Assembly: GCF_003970675.1 (NCBI RefSeq)
Contig: NZ_CP034562.1
Location: 3,286,001 to 3,350,000 of the forward strand
Source: Flammeovirga pectinis
GTDB taxonomy: Bacteria; Bacteroidota; Bacteroidia; Cytophagales; Flammeovirgaceae
Length of the DNA: 64,000 nt
Reading direction: 5' to 3'
The notes under the pieces were generated by a model, which saw only the letters and a program-made list of their open reading frames with translations, was not told where the DNA came from and did not search any database. Positions 44,052 to 52,278 of the stretch are shown here, piece by piece (the stretch's first letter is position 1; each line of letters opens with the position of its first letter). The position numbers were made by a program, and so were the translations under genes.

Positions 44052-44939
44052 TTAATTACGGTTATCAAGCCCCCAATTAAGTTTCTTTCGCAGTGTTTCT
44101 AAGAATTTATCTCCACCACCAATACTCACTAATTTGGCTTTAAAAGCACATTTCTTTACGGCTAGTTCGATCGTTGCATCTACTGCTTCAGATCTTGAAT
44201 CTAAGGATACTAAGAAATTTTTACTTCGTCCTTCTATTTCGAAAGATATTACACTCTGATCTGAAACGATTAAAGGGCGTACATTTAAATTATGCGGACA
44301 AACTGGCGAAATAATAAAATTTTCGGAACCTGGTATTACAACAGGTCCTCCAACACTTAAAGAATATCCTGTAGATCCAGAAGGTGTAGATACAATCAAA
44401 CCATCTGCCCAATACGAGTTGAGGTATTCTCCATTTAAGTAGGTATGAACTACAATCATTGAAGAAGTATCTCTTTTCAATATTGTAAATTCATTAAGTC
44501 CAAATTTTATTCCTCCAAATAGGTCTTCTCTATCACTTACTAATCCTAACATTGTTCGTTCATCAATAGAATAATATCCATTAATTAAAGAATCTAAAGT
44601 GTTAGAGAAGTTTTCTCTTTGTATAGAGGCTAAAAACCCCAATCTTCCTGCATTAACTCCTACAATCGGAATCTCTAATTCTTGCACATACGTTAGTGCT
44701 TGTAAAAGAGTACCATCTCCTCCAATAGAAATCATAAAATCTACACCCCTTAATTCTTCAGTTGTACTGAATACACTAAGTTGAGCATACATTTCTGGTG
44801 CAACTTTTTCTAAATATGGAGCTAAAGCATCAGAAATAATTAATTCAAATTCAACTCTATTTAAAATATCCTGAATTGAATCAATTAAAAATTTACTTCG
44901 TTCCGTTTCAAGTTTTCTACTGTGTAAGGCGAGTTTCAT
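44052..44939 (-). CDS. nadK: NAD kinase
   Basis: Phosphorylates NAD to NADP. The 295 residues match the bacterial family: FMISIGGDGTLLQAL (the GGDG catalytic motif), VGVNAGRLGFLA, FGLNEFTILKRD (NE motif), YWADGLIVSTPSGSTGYSLSVGGP and PVCPHNLNVRPLI. It starts one base after the stop codon of the CBS-domain gene, so the two are translated from one mRNA and probably coupled. No hairpin is evident after its stop. Confidence 0.96.
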   Translation of the reverse strand: MKLALHSRKLETERSKFLIDSIQDILNRVEFELIISDALAPYLEKVAPEMYAQLSVFSTTEELRGVDFMISIGGDGTLLQALTYVQELEIPIVGVNAGRLGFLASIQRENFSNTLDSLINGYYSIDERTMLGLVSDREDLFGGIKFGLNEFTILKRDTSSMIVVHTYLNGEYLNSYWADGLIVSTPSGSTGYSLSVGGPVVIPGSENFIISPVCPHNLNVRPLIVSDQSVISFEIEGRSKNFLVSLDSRSEAVDATIELAVKKCAFKAKLVSIGGGDKFLETLRKKLNWGLDNRN

Positions 44940-44940
44940 T

Positions 44941-45612
44941 CTAAATTTCTAAGTAACGCATTAAATTATCTAAACGATCCTGACTGTTTTCAGAATTCTC
45001 TGTAAGAGATGAAGAATAAATCACATTTAAACTAAAACGCTCAAAAGTTGCTAAAACTGGCTCTACTTCTACCTTATTCAATTTTAAGGTAACAACAACC
45101 ATTTTAGGATCATTCTTATCGGCTTCAACAAAAACACTTAGAATCTTAATGCTATTTTGTTCAACCCATCTACTTAAATCTTCTAGGGAATAATGGATAG
45201 CTTCCATGCGTAATGCAATAATGTTTCCTTTAATTTGGTCGGAATGCATTTGGGCTATCTTCTGCATCATGTCGTCTATTATTATAGTGCCATGATATTT
45301 ATTTTCTTTATCGACAACAGGGACGATTTCAACATCATATTCGTCTACGACTCTAAGTACATCATAGAGATGAGCAGCAGGAAGAACAGACACTTCTTCG
45401 AAGGATAATGGAAGCTTTACAGATTTTACACCTTGACTTAAATCTAAATCAAAGAAATCTCGTTCCATTACCATTCCTAAGTAACGGTCTTCTTCTACAA
45501 CTGGTAAAGAGAGAATATTACATTCTTCAAAATAAGAAAATACACATTCAAGACTAGTGTCTTTGTGTATTGCTGGTAATGTGGTTGTCAACAGATCTTT
45601 TGCTAATTGCAT
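44941..45612 (-). CDS. CBS-domain pair with ACT-like C-terminal region
   Basis: A 223-residue cytoplasmic protein. Two CBS motifs occupy about 1-130 (ILSLPVVEEDRYLGMVMERDF; VEIVPVVDKENKYHGTIIIDDMMQKIA). The C-terminal 75 residues (KILSVFVEADKNDPKMVVVTLKLNK...) have the alternating strand/helix pattern of an ACT-like sensor domain. CBS modules often bind adenine nucleotides. With the gene 1 base upstream of nadK, an adenylate- or NAD-responsive control of NAD kinase is an attractive inference but untested. Confidence 0.85.
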   Translation of the reverse strand: MQLAKDLLTTTLPAIHKDTSLECVFSYFEECNILSLPVVEEDRYLGMVMERDFFDLDLSQGVKSVKLPLSFEEVSVLPAAHLYDVLRVVDEYDVEIVPVVDKENKYHGTIIIDDMMQKIAQMHSDQIKGNIIALRMEAIHYSLEDLSRWVEQNSIKILSVFVEADKNDPKMVVVTLKLNKVEVEPVLATFERFSLNVIYSSSLTENSENSQDRLDNLMRYLEI

Positions 45613-45650
45613 ACATCTAAATATTTTGATGAAAAGATATGTATAAACAC

Positions 45651-45698
45651 AATTTGGGAGATAAATTACTGATATACATCAACTTTACCTCCCAAATT
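45651..45698. repeat. 10-bp inverted repeat with 28-base loop upstream of the CBS-nadK operon
   Basis: AATTTGGGAG (45651-45660) and CTCCCAAATT (45689-45698) are perfect inverse copies, in the spacer 39 bases upstream of the CBS gene start. A second inverted repeat TTTAGAGAAA/TTTCTCTAAA lies at 45741-45771. The first could be an operator or 5' RNA stem of CBS-nadK; the second may end the alpha/beta hydrolase mRNA. Confidence 0.45.
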
Positions 45699-45782
45699 AT
45701 GAAATAGTATTATTATTTATTCAAATTTCTCTGTTCTAACTTTAGAGAAATTATTTGAAGGTTTCTCTAAACTACATTATTA

Positions 45783-46538
45783 CTAGTTATTTCTCAAGAA
45801 ATCGTCTACTAACATGTTAAATCTATTTGGATGTTCCATCATTGGAACATGACAACATTTATCTACAAAGAACAAAGTTGAATTTGGTATTAAACGGTTA
45901 AACTCATGTCCAGAATGTGGAGGAGTGATCGTATCATTAAGTCCCCAGATTAATAATGTAGGGCATTTTATATCTTTTAGCTCTTCACGAAGGTTGTGCT
46001 TCTGTGCTGATCTTGCATAATAAACTATACGTAAACATTTTGCATTATCAGAAGTAACCTCGTAAACCTCGTCTACAAGTTCTTTAGTAGCTACTTCAGG
46101 GTTGTAGAATGTATATCCTACTCTATCCTTAATAAAATCGTAACTACCTCTTTTTGGATAGGATAATCCCATACCTGTTTCGTATAACCCAGAACTACCA
46201 GTTAAAATAAGCTTTTTAACAGACGTTGGGTTAGCCAATGTAAACATTAAAGCAACGTGACCTCCTAAGCTATTTCCTAATAAAGAAAATTCTTCGAAGC
46301 CAAATTCAGAAACAAAATTTTCTGTATAAGCGACAAGGCCTTCCAAATTAGATTCACTTCTAGGTGAATCATAGATTGGAAGCATTGGAATAACCACACG
46401 GTATCTACCTGAAAAATAACCTAGCACCTCTGCCCAGTTACTTAGAGCTCCGAAAAGTCCATGTAATAAAATTAGAACTTCTCCTTCTCCTTCATCAATG
46501 TATTTGAATCCGTCTTTTTCTCGAATAGTTAAACTCAT
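45783..46538 (-). CDS. Alpha/beta hydrolase
   Basis: Cytoplasmic alpha/beta-fold hydrolase of 251 residues. Oxyanion region LILLHGLFGALSNW, nucleophile elbow LLGNSLGGHVAL, acid residue in WGLNDTITPP and catalytic His in CCHVPMMEHP. The family spans esterases, BioH-like carboxylesterases and C-C hydrolases, and the sequence gives no substrate. It has its own -7 motif. It precedes the CBS-nadK pair by 170 bases that include two inverted repeats, so separate transcription is likely. Confidence 0.9.
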   Translation of the reverse strand: MSLTIREKDGFKYIDEGEGEVLILLHGLFGALSNWAEVLGYFSGRYRVVIPMLPIYDSPRSESNLEGLVAYTENFVSEFGFEEFSLLGNSLGGHVALMFTLANPTSVKKLILTGSSGLYETGMGLSYPKRGSYDFIKDRVGYTFYNPEVATKELVDEVYEVTSDNAKCLRIVYYARSAQKHNLREELKDIKCPTLLIWGLNDTITPPHSGHEFNRLIPNSTLFFVDKCCHVPMMEHPNRFNMLVDDFLRNN

Positions 46539-46577
46539 ATTGCTTATTTACTATAATCGTTGCTATAAAAATACGTG

Positions 46578-46585
46578 CAAAGATA
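46578..46585 (-). promoter_or_regulatory. -7 promoter motif of the alpha/beta hydrolase gene
   Basis: The - strand reads TATCTTTG (TAnnTTTG), 40 bases upstream of the hydrolase ATG. Confidence 0.55.
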
Positions 46586-46623
46586 CTATTTAATTTAACC
46601 TTTACACATTAACAGTATATCTT

Positions 46624-46654
46624 AAAGATCAAGGTTGTATTAATTTTGATCTTT
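46624..46654 (-). terminator. Possible terminator overlapping the end of the DUF885-like gene
   Basis: AAAGATCAA (46624-46632) and TTGATCTTT (46646-46654) form a 9-bp stem whose - strand left arm lies in the last codons of the upstream gene. The T tract after it is weak. Confidence 0.35.
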
Positions 46655-48586
46655 ATTCACAAACATTATTTCCTTAAATTGTTCAAATAGAACTCCACCC
46701 TCATGAAACAGATAATCTAAATTCTTTTTATTTAATTGATTATCAACAGAAATCTTTCCTTCTTCAATTAATAAATCTGTAATATAAATTGCCATTCCAC
46801 GAGCAACATTATCTGAAATAGCACCTGCACATTGGTCTACAATTTTTTCTGAATCTCCTTTGGTTAAAAGTGAATTATCGAATACATAAGCTACCGCTTC
46901 GGTTCTAGTCCACAATAAGTTGTGAATACCTAAATCAGTCTCCATATAAATAGCATTTTGTAAACGCCACATTGTCCATTCAATTCTTTGCTCTAAAGAT
47001 GCATTAATAAAATAATTGTATAAATATACGTTCTTCCAAAATTCTTCCATAAATGGAATACTTAAATTTCGTCTAAAAAGAGGTAATGAAGTATTTGTTA
47101 TTATACTTCCTTTCCATTGGTGTTCAGCAGCCATACTTAATGCAGTGGGCAATAACGTATTTTGTGTATAAATTGAAATAGAGTCTGAAAAATATATTTT
47201 ACTTTTTCTACTATAATCAAAACTCCCTTCAAAATAAAAAGGTTCAATTGATATACCATCAAGAATACTGGGTTGAATATAATATTCTACTTGTTTCTCT
47301 TTTGTAAAATACTGTGGAGCTGAAGAAAAGGATTGAATAAAATCGGCAATATATAAATCTACACCTAAGGATTTATTTTTATTCTTCTCCTTAAAATAAA
47401 TTTCAGCCTTCTCTTTTAAAGTTGCCCCCTCTTCTATCCCTTCCTCTAAAAATAAGGTTCTTAATTTTTTCTTTTCTCTGTAAACTAACTTCTTTCCTAG
47501 GTTATACATTATTTGTGGGCGGTACTCATAATCTATTATCTGATCATTAAAACCTAAAGTCCTCTTTAACCTTTGCTGGTAATAAGGAACTCCCAAATCA
47601 TATTGCATTACTGTAATTTCAGATGGAGCTTGTTGCATTATCAGTTCGGTTACCGTACGTCTTAATGCATCAAAAGATGGAATTACAGCTCCTTCTAAAG
47701 CTCTTTTTATTCCGTATTTTAATTCTGGAATATTCTTACGAATTCGTTCATCATCAGAACTTTCTAACTTATGTAAAAAGTCTTGGTAGATAATATTTTT
47801 TTCAAAAGGCACATCTAAGAAAGATATCAATTGTTCTTCTACTCTTCTAAGAATACTTTGAGGTGGCTTTACTATCTGTTCATTAATATGAAAATGATGA
47901 ATGCATTCTTCTAAAGATTCCCCTTTTCTCCTAAATAATATATTTTTCGTAGTGATTAGTTGTTCACTATCGGTTGGGTACAATCTATTGCCAGAAATAA
48001 GCTCAGAAACTTTGTCTTGAACTTCTTCTAGCCTAAGAATGTAATTATTTGCATCTGTAATTGAGTTAATTTCATGGTTATTAATCATAAACATTGGTAA
48101 CTGTACTTGTATACCATTTATATGATCAATAGCATAGACAGTACCACTGTATAAATCATTTTCTAAAATCTCATCTTCAATAATAAACTTAAAAATAGCG
48201 GCAGAAAATTGTTCCGATTTAGAAAGTTCATCTTGATTATAACGCTCTAGGAACTCAAATTCTTTATGAGAATAGTTAACATCTAATTCTTCTTGAAAAA
48301 TTGACACATCATTTAAATGTCCTTCCATGCCTGGAGTTATATATGGCCATTTAAAAAATTTTGTTTTGGTTAGTACCTCTGGATGTTCTTTTGCATAATC
48401 ATAAAAAAGACGGTCTAATAATGTATATAATTTTGCAGGTTTAAAGTACCATACATTTAATCTATCACCTACAAAACTTATAATTCCAATAAAACATAGG
48501 ATGCGTAAATATAGCCACCACTTCATTTTTAAATGATTTGCTATTTTATTACGATAATAGGCTCTATAATTATGATTAAATTTCAT
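46640..48586 (-). CDS. DUF885-like membrane-anchored protein with degenerate metal motif
   Basis: A 648-residue protein with one N-terminal membrane helix (WWLYLRILCFIGIISFVGD) and a large, presumably periplasmic, helical domain. Several blocks recall DUF885 metallopeptidase-like proteins: QYDLGVPYYQQRLKR, ETDLGIHNLLWTRTEAVAYV (compare the family's DTGxHxxxWTxxxAxxY) and the helix after DQCAGAISDN. At the place of the family's HExxPGHH motif the sequence reads AAEHQWKGSI (about residues 487-495), with no HExxxGH, so zinc catalysis is probably lost. The alternative is an unrelated helical protein. The gene is single and divergent from menF. Confidence 0.55.
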   Translation of the reverse strand: MKFNHNYRAYYRNKIANHLKMKWWLYLRILCFIGIISFVGDRLNVWYFKPAKLYTLLDRLFYDYAKEHPEVLTKTKFFKWPYITPGMEGHLNDVSIFQEELDVNYSHKEFEFLERYNQDELSKSEQFSAAIFKFIIEDEILENDLYSGTVYAIDHINGIQVQLPMFMINNHEINSITDANNYILRLEEVQDKVSELISGNRLYPTDSEQLITTKNILFRRKGESLEECIHHFHINEQIVKPPQSILRRVEEQLISFLDVPFEKNIIYQDFLHKLESSDDERIRKNIPELKYGIKRALEGAVIPSFDALRRTVTELIMQQAPSEITVMQYDLGVPYYQQRLKRTLGFNDQIIDYEYRPQIMYNLGKKLVYREKKKLRTLFLEEGIEEGATLKEKAEIYFKEKNKNKSLGVDLYIADFIQSFSSAPQYFTKEKQVEYYIQPSILDGISIEPFYFEGSFDYSRKSKIYFSDSISIYTQNTLLPTALSMAAEHQWKGSIITNTSLPLFRRNLSIPFMEEFWKNVYLYNYFINASLEQRIEWTMWRLQNAIYMETDLGIHNLLWTRTEAVAYVFDNSLLTKGDSEKIVDQCAGAISDNVARGMAIYITDLLIEEGKISVDNQLNKKNLDYLFHEGGVLFEQFKEIMFVNKDQN

Positions 48587-48671
48587 TAAAGAAAGTCTTT
48601 ATACTACTGTTACTACTAATCCGTTAACAATGTTTTCAGGTTTCAATCAACAATTATCGACCTTAAACTTA

Positions 48672-48679
48672 TACATTTG
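48672..48679 (+). promoter_or_regulatory. -7 promoter motif of menF
   Basis: TACATTTG matches TAnnTTTG and overlaps the palindrome ATTTGCAAAT (48675-48684) in the divergent spacer. It predicts a leader of about 85 bases before the TTG start at 48767. Confidence 0.45.
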
Positions 48680-48766
48680 CAAATACTAGGCTAATAAATC
48701 TTAAAGAAAAAGAACATACTCGTTCATTTTCAGTTAATTAAGAAGAACCATCGAGTTTTTATAATT

Positions 48767-49978
48767 TTGGAAAAAAAGTCACAAAATATAATATCAACAA
48801 AAGTAGAAAATGCTACTTTAGATTTTGATACTGTTTTAGCAGTTGCACTCAATAGTGGACAACCATTTGCGGCCTGGAAAATGCCCAATGAAAATACGCA
48901 AAGTATTGTTGTATCCCTACAAAAGGAAGCATTAAGAGTAACTTCTGACCTAGAAAACTTACCTAATGGTTTTTTAGCTAGACCTTTTCAAGATCAAGAT
49001 AATAAAGCGTTTTTAATTCCTGCTGATATCTATTATACTTCTGATTTACCCGAAATTCAATTTTCTACTGATTATGATTTTGAAACGAAGGTAAAAGTAG
49101 AAAAAGCCTTAACTGATTTTAAGCAGAATAAACCTCTAAATAAATGGAAGGATAATATGCTTAAAGAGCATTTCCCTCCAACTTCTAAAGAACACTTCAC
49201 CTCTATTGTAGATAATAGTATTGAAGCCATGAAGAATGATGCTTTCCTAAAAGTAGTATTATCTAGAACGAAAGAAGCACCTTTAAAAGACGACTTTTCT
49301 CCAATTCATTTCTTCCATAGATTATGTAAAGCCTATCCTAATGCATTTATTTCGGTTTGTTTTATTCCTAAGATAGGCCTTTGGATGGGTGCCTCTCCAG
49401 AAACACTTATTAGTGTAGACGAGAATGGTATTTTTAGAACTGTTGCTCTTGCTGGTACTCAAGCTAGTAATGGTATGTTACCTAAAGATGCCTCTTGGAA
49501 AAGTAAAGAAATTGAAGAACAAGCATTGGTTAGTAGGTATATTATCAATTGCTTTAAGAAAATTCGATTAAGGGAATTTGATGAAAAGGGACCTCGTACA
49601 GTGGCTGCTGCTCATTTATTACACCTGCGTACAGATTTTAAAGTAGATACAAAAGCAACAAACTTTCCTCAATTAGGTACTGTTATGTTAGATCTACTAC
49701 ATCCTACATCTGCCGTTTGTGGAATGCCTAAAGAGGTGGCAACACAATTTATATTAGACAACGAACATTATAATCGTTCTTTATACAGTGGTTATATAGG
49801 ACCAATTGGTTTAAGAAATAGAAATCATTTATTTGTAAATCTTAGATGTTTACAAATTTTTAATGATCACGCCCTTCTCTATGCAGGTGCCGGAATAACA
49901 GAAGATTCTGATGCTGAAAAAGAATGGAACGAAACAGAAATAAAGATGGATACTATGTTGAAACATCTTCATAGCTAA
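48767..49978 (+). CDS. menF: Isochorismate synthase (chorismate-binding family)
   Basis: Converts chorismate to isochorismate for menaquinone (or a catechol siderophore). The 403 residues show the chorismate-binding domain: FLKVVLSRTKE (Lys general base of isochorismate synthases), WMGASPETLISV, TVALAGTQ, EEQALVSRYI, HPTSAVCGMPKEVA, YSGYIGPIG and AGAGITEDSDAEKEWNETE (Mg-binding Glu). The only start giving a full N-terminus is TTG 48767; no in-frame ATG occurs before the conserved region. No menD neighbour is present, so menaquinone is the default inference. It ends at a strong terminator. Confidence 0.9.
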   Translation: MEKKSQNIISTKVENATLDFDTVLAVALNSGQPFAAWKMPNENTQSIVVSLQKEALRVTSDLENLPNGFLARPFQDQDNKAFLIPADIYYTSDLPEIQFSTDYDFETKVKVEKALTDFKQNKPLNKWKDNMLKEHFPPTSKEHFTSIVDNSIEAMKNDAFLKVVLSRTKEAPLKDDFSPIHFFHRLCKAYPNAFISVCFIPKIGLWMGASPETLISVDENGIFRTVALAGTQASNGMLPKDASWKSKEIEEQALVSRYIINCFKKIRLREFDEKGPRTVAAAHLLHLRTDFKVDTKATNFPQLGTVMLDLLHPTSAVCGMPKEVATQFILDNEHYNRSLYSGYIGPIGLRNRNHLFVNLRCLQIFNDHALLYAGAGITEDSDAEKEWNETEIKMDTMLKHLHS

Positions 49979-50004
49979 AAATTATTTCAATATTTGTCAG
50001 TTTT

Positions 50005-50045
50005 AATGCTTTTGATTGTCTATAAATCAAAAGCATTATTTTTTT
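50005..50045 (+). terminator. Rho-independent terminator of menF
   Basis: AATGCTTTTGATT (50005-50017) pairs perfectly with AATCAAAAGCATT (50025-50037), followed by a T tract. Confidence 0.85.
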
Positions 50046-50070
50046 AGTAAAATCAATAAAATTTATACTT

Positions 50071-50706
50071 ATGAAATATCTAATCTCCATAATCAGTTTA
50101 CTTTTTTTACATCAAATTACTTTTGCTCAAGAAAAAGATATCTATAAAAAATATGGCATTGAAGTTAACACGCTACAACCAGGATTAAATGTTGGTGATA
50201 TCGCTCCTCAATTTACAGGAGTAGATCAGAATGGAAATCCAATTCAATTATCAGAATTATTAAAAAAAGGACCTGTTGTTGTTAATTTTTTTCGTGGTAG
50301 TTGGTGCCCATCATGTTATAAGCATTTAAAAAGCTTACGCGATTCTTTAGATGAAATTAATGCAACGGGAGCTACTTTAGTTATGATTAGCCCCGAAGAG
50401 CAAAATTCTTTAAATGATTTTGCCACTAAAAAAGAATTTACTTTCTCCATGATTAGTGATAAAGATTTAAGTATTATGAATGGGTATAAAGTAACATTTG
50501 AGGTAACTGAAAAATATCAGAAGAAAATAAAAACATTTCTTTTTACAGATATTGCTGCTAATAATGCCATCAAACAGGCAGCATTACCCGTACCTGCAAC
50601 TTTCATTATTGGTACGGATGGAACTATAATAGCAAAGCAATATGATCCTCAATATTCCAACAGAATGAGCCCAACTGAAATTATTAATGCTTTGAATCAA
50701 GAATAA
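50071..50706 (+). CDS. Exported peroxiredoxin-like redoxin
   Basis: A 211-residue protein with signal peptide LISIISLLFLHQITFA|Q and a thioredoxin-fold AhpC/TSA-type domain: VGDIAPQFTGVDQNGNPIQL at the start of the fold, then NFFRGSWCPSCYKHL, a CPSC active site as in redoxins, and PVPATFIIGTDG for the cis-Pro region. Two cysteines in CxxC spacing suggest a thiol reductase or bacterioferritin-comigratory-type peroxidase in the periplasm. It is monocistronic between two terminators. The exact substrate is open. Confidence 0.9.
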   Translation: MKYLISIISLLFLHQITFAQEKDIYKKYGIEVNTLQPGLNVGDIAPQFTGVDQNGNPIQLSELLKKGPVVVNFFRGSWCPSCYKHLKSLRDSLDEINATGATLVMISPEEQNSLNDFATKKEFTFSMISDKDLSIMNGYKVTFEVTEKYQKKIKTFLFTDIAANNAIKQAALPVPATFIIGTDGTIIAKQYDPQYSNRMSPTEIINALNQE

Positions 50707-50742
50707 ATAGTCTTTTTATATCGAATTTATTAATATTGGAAC

Positions 50743-50780
50743 GAGATACTTTTCTTTTAAAAGTATCTCTTCTTATTTTT
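50743..50780 (+). terminator. Rho-independent terminator of the redoxin gene
   Basis: GAGATACTTTT (50743-50753) pairs with AAAAGTATCTC (50759-50769), followed by a T-rich run. Confidence 0.8.
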
Positions 50781-50881
50781 ATACACACCCATTTTAAAAT
50801 AATAGGTTACTAAAGTTTTTATTAATTAAAAAGAGGATCACTACTTCTAAAAGTAACCTTTAAATATAAAGTTATTAGACT

Positions 50882-52201
50882 ATGTCAGCATCAACAGGAT
50901 CTGGAGAATTTATTGTAGAAGGAGGCCATAAACTAAGTGGCGAAATTACACCACAAGGTGCAAAAAACGAGGCGTTACAAATTTTGTGTGCCGTATTGCT
51001 TACAGAAGATAAAGTTACAATCCATAATATCCCCAATATTATTGATGTAATGAAGTTGATAGATATTCTAGCTGATCTTGGTGTTAATGTTAAAAAATTA
51101 GGAGAAGGTTCTTTCGAATTTGAAGCTAAAGATATTAACATAAACCATTTACATTCTAAAGAATATTCTGATAAAGCATCGAAACTAAGAGGTTCTATTA
51201 TGGTTTTAGGACCATTATTAGCACGTTATGGTGAAGGTAAAATTCCTAAACCAGGTGGAGATAAAATTGGAAGAAGAAGACTAGACACTCACTTTTTAGG
51301 CTTTAAAAAGTTAGGAGCTAAGTTTGAATATACAGAAGATGGTTTCTTTAAAATTGATGCTACTCATTTAGAGGGTACTTATATTTTATTAGACGAGCCG
51401 TCTGTAACGGGAACAGCAAACATTATTATGGGTGCAGTAATGGCGAAAGGTAAAACTACGTTATACAATGCTGCTTGTGAGCCGTACATTCAACAACTTT
51501 GTAAAATGTTGAATAGAATGGGGGCAAATATTACAGGATATGGTTCTAATTTACTTTCTATAGAAGGTGTTACTAAGTTAGGAGGCACAACGCATACAAT
51601 GCTTCCTGATATGATTGAAATTGGTAGTTTTATTGGGTTGGCAGCAATGACACAATCTGAGCTAACTATCAAAAATTGTAGAATTGATGAATTAGGACAA
51701 ATTCCTACAGTATTTAAGAAATTAGGTATTGAAATGGAGTTTAGAGGAGACGATATTTATATTCCTGCTCAAGAGCATTACAATTTAGATCGTTTTATTG
51801 ACGGATCTATACTTACAGTTGCTGATGGACCTTGGCCTTTATTTACACCAGATTTACTAAGTATAGTACTTGTGGTTGCTATTCAAGCAAAAGGAACAGT
51901 ACTTGTACATCAAAAAATGTTCGAAAGTCGTCTTTTCTTTGTCGATAAATTAATTGACATGGGTGCTCAAATCATTTTAAATGATCCACACAGAGCAACC
52001 GTAATTGGCTTAGATAGAACATCTAACTTAAGAGGTATACAAATGAGTTCTCCAGATATCCGTGCAGGCCAAGCATTATTAATTGCCGCACTATCTGCAG
52101 AAGGAACAAGTGTAATTTCTAATATCGATCAGATAGATAGAGGTTATCAATTTATAGATGAACGTTTGAGAGCAATTGGTGCTAAAATCGAACGTCGTTA
52201 A
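50882..52201 (+). CDS. murA: UDP-N-acetylglucosamine 1-carboxyvinyltransferase (MurA), Asp-type active site
   Basis: First committed step of peptidoglycan synthesis: transfer of enolpyruvate from PEP to UDP-GlcNAc. The 439 residues match MurA. Seen: KNEALQILCAVLL (Lys-Asn of the PEP site), KLRGSIMVLGPLLAR, the active-site loop PGGDKIGRRRLDTHF, SVTGTANIIMGA, MLPDMIEIGSFIG, ESRLFFVDKL and RATVIG. In the loop the usual Cys (GGCxIGxRPxDxH) is Asp127. A Cys-to-Asp change at this position is known to keep activity and make MurA insensitive to fosfomycin. Single gene with a terminator after it. Confidence 0.96.
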   Translation: MSASTGSGEFIVEGGHKLSGEITPQGAKNEALQILCAVLLTEDKVTIHNIPNIIDVMKLIDILADLGVNVKKLGEGSFEFEAKDININHLHSKEYSDKASKLRGSIMVLGPLLARYGEGKIPKPGGDKIGRRRLDTHFLGFKKLGAKFEYTEDGFFKIDATHLEGTYILLDEPSVTGTANIIMGAVMAKGKTTLYNAACEPYIQQLCKMLNRMGANITGYGSNLLSIEGVTKLGGTTHTMLPDMIEIGSFIGLAAMTQSELTIKNCRIDELGQIPTVFKKLGIEMEFRGDDIYIPAQEHYNLDRFIDGSILTVADGPWPLFTPDLLSIVLVVAIQAKGTVLVHQKMFESRLFFVDKLIDMGAQIILNDPHRATVIGLDRTSNLRGIQMSSPDIRAGQALLIAALSAEGTSVISNIDQIDRGYQFIDERLRAIGAKIERR

Positions 52202-52211
52202 TAATAAAATT

Positions 52212-52247
52212 AAAGAGGAGTTAACGATTAGCTCCTCTTTATTTTTT
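52212..52247 (+). terminator. Rho-independent terminator of murA
   Basis: AAAGAGGAG (52212-52220) pairs with CTCCTCTTT (52232-52240), followed by A and seven T. Confidence 0.82.
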
Positions 52248-52278
52248 TAAATACTATTAGAAAAATAAAGCGAAAGCG

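Noticed and set aside
48675-48684. ATTTGCAAAT palindrome as an operator
   Set aside because: Explained by a -7 motif (TACATTTG) next to its chance mirror; no second copy seen.
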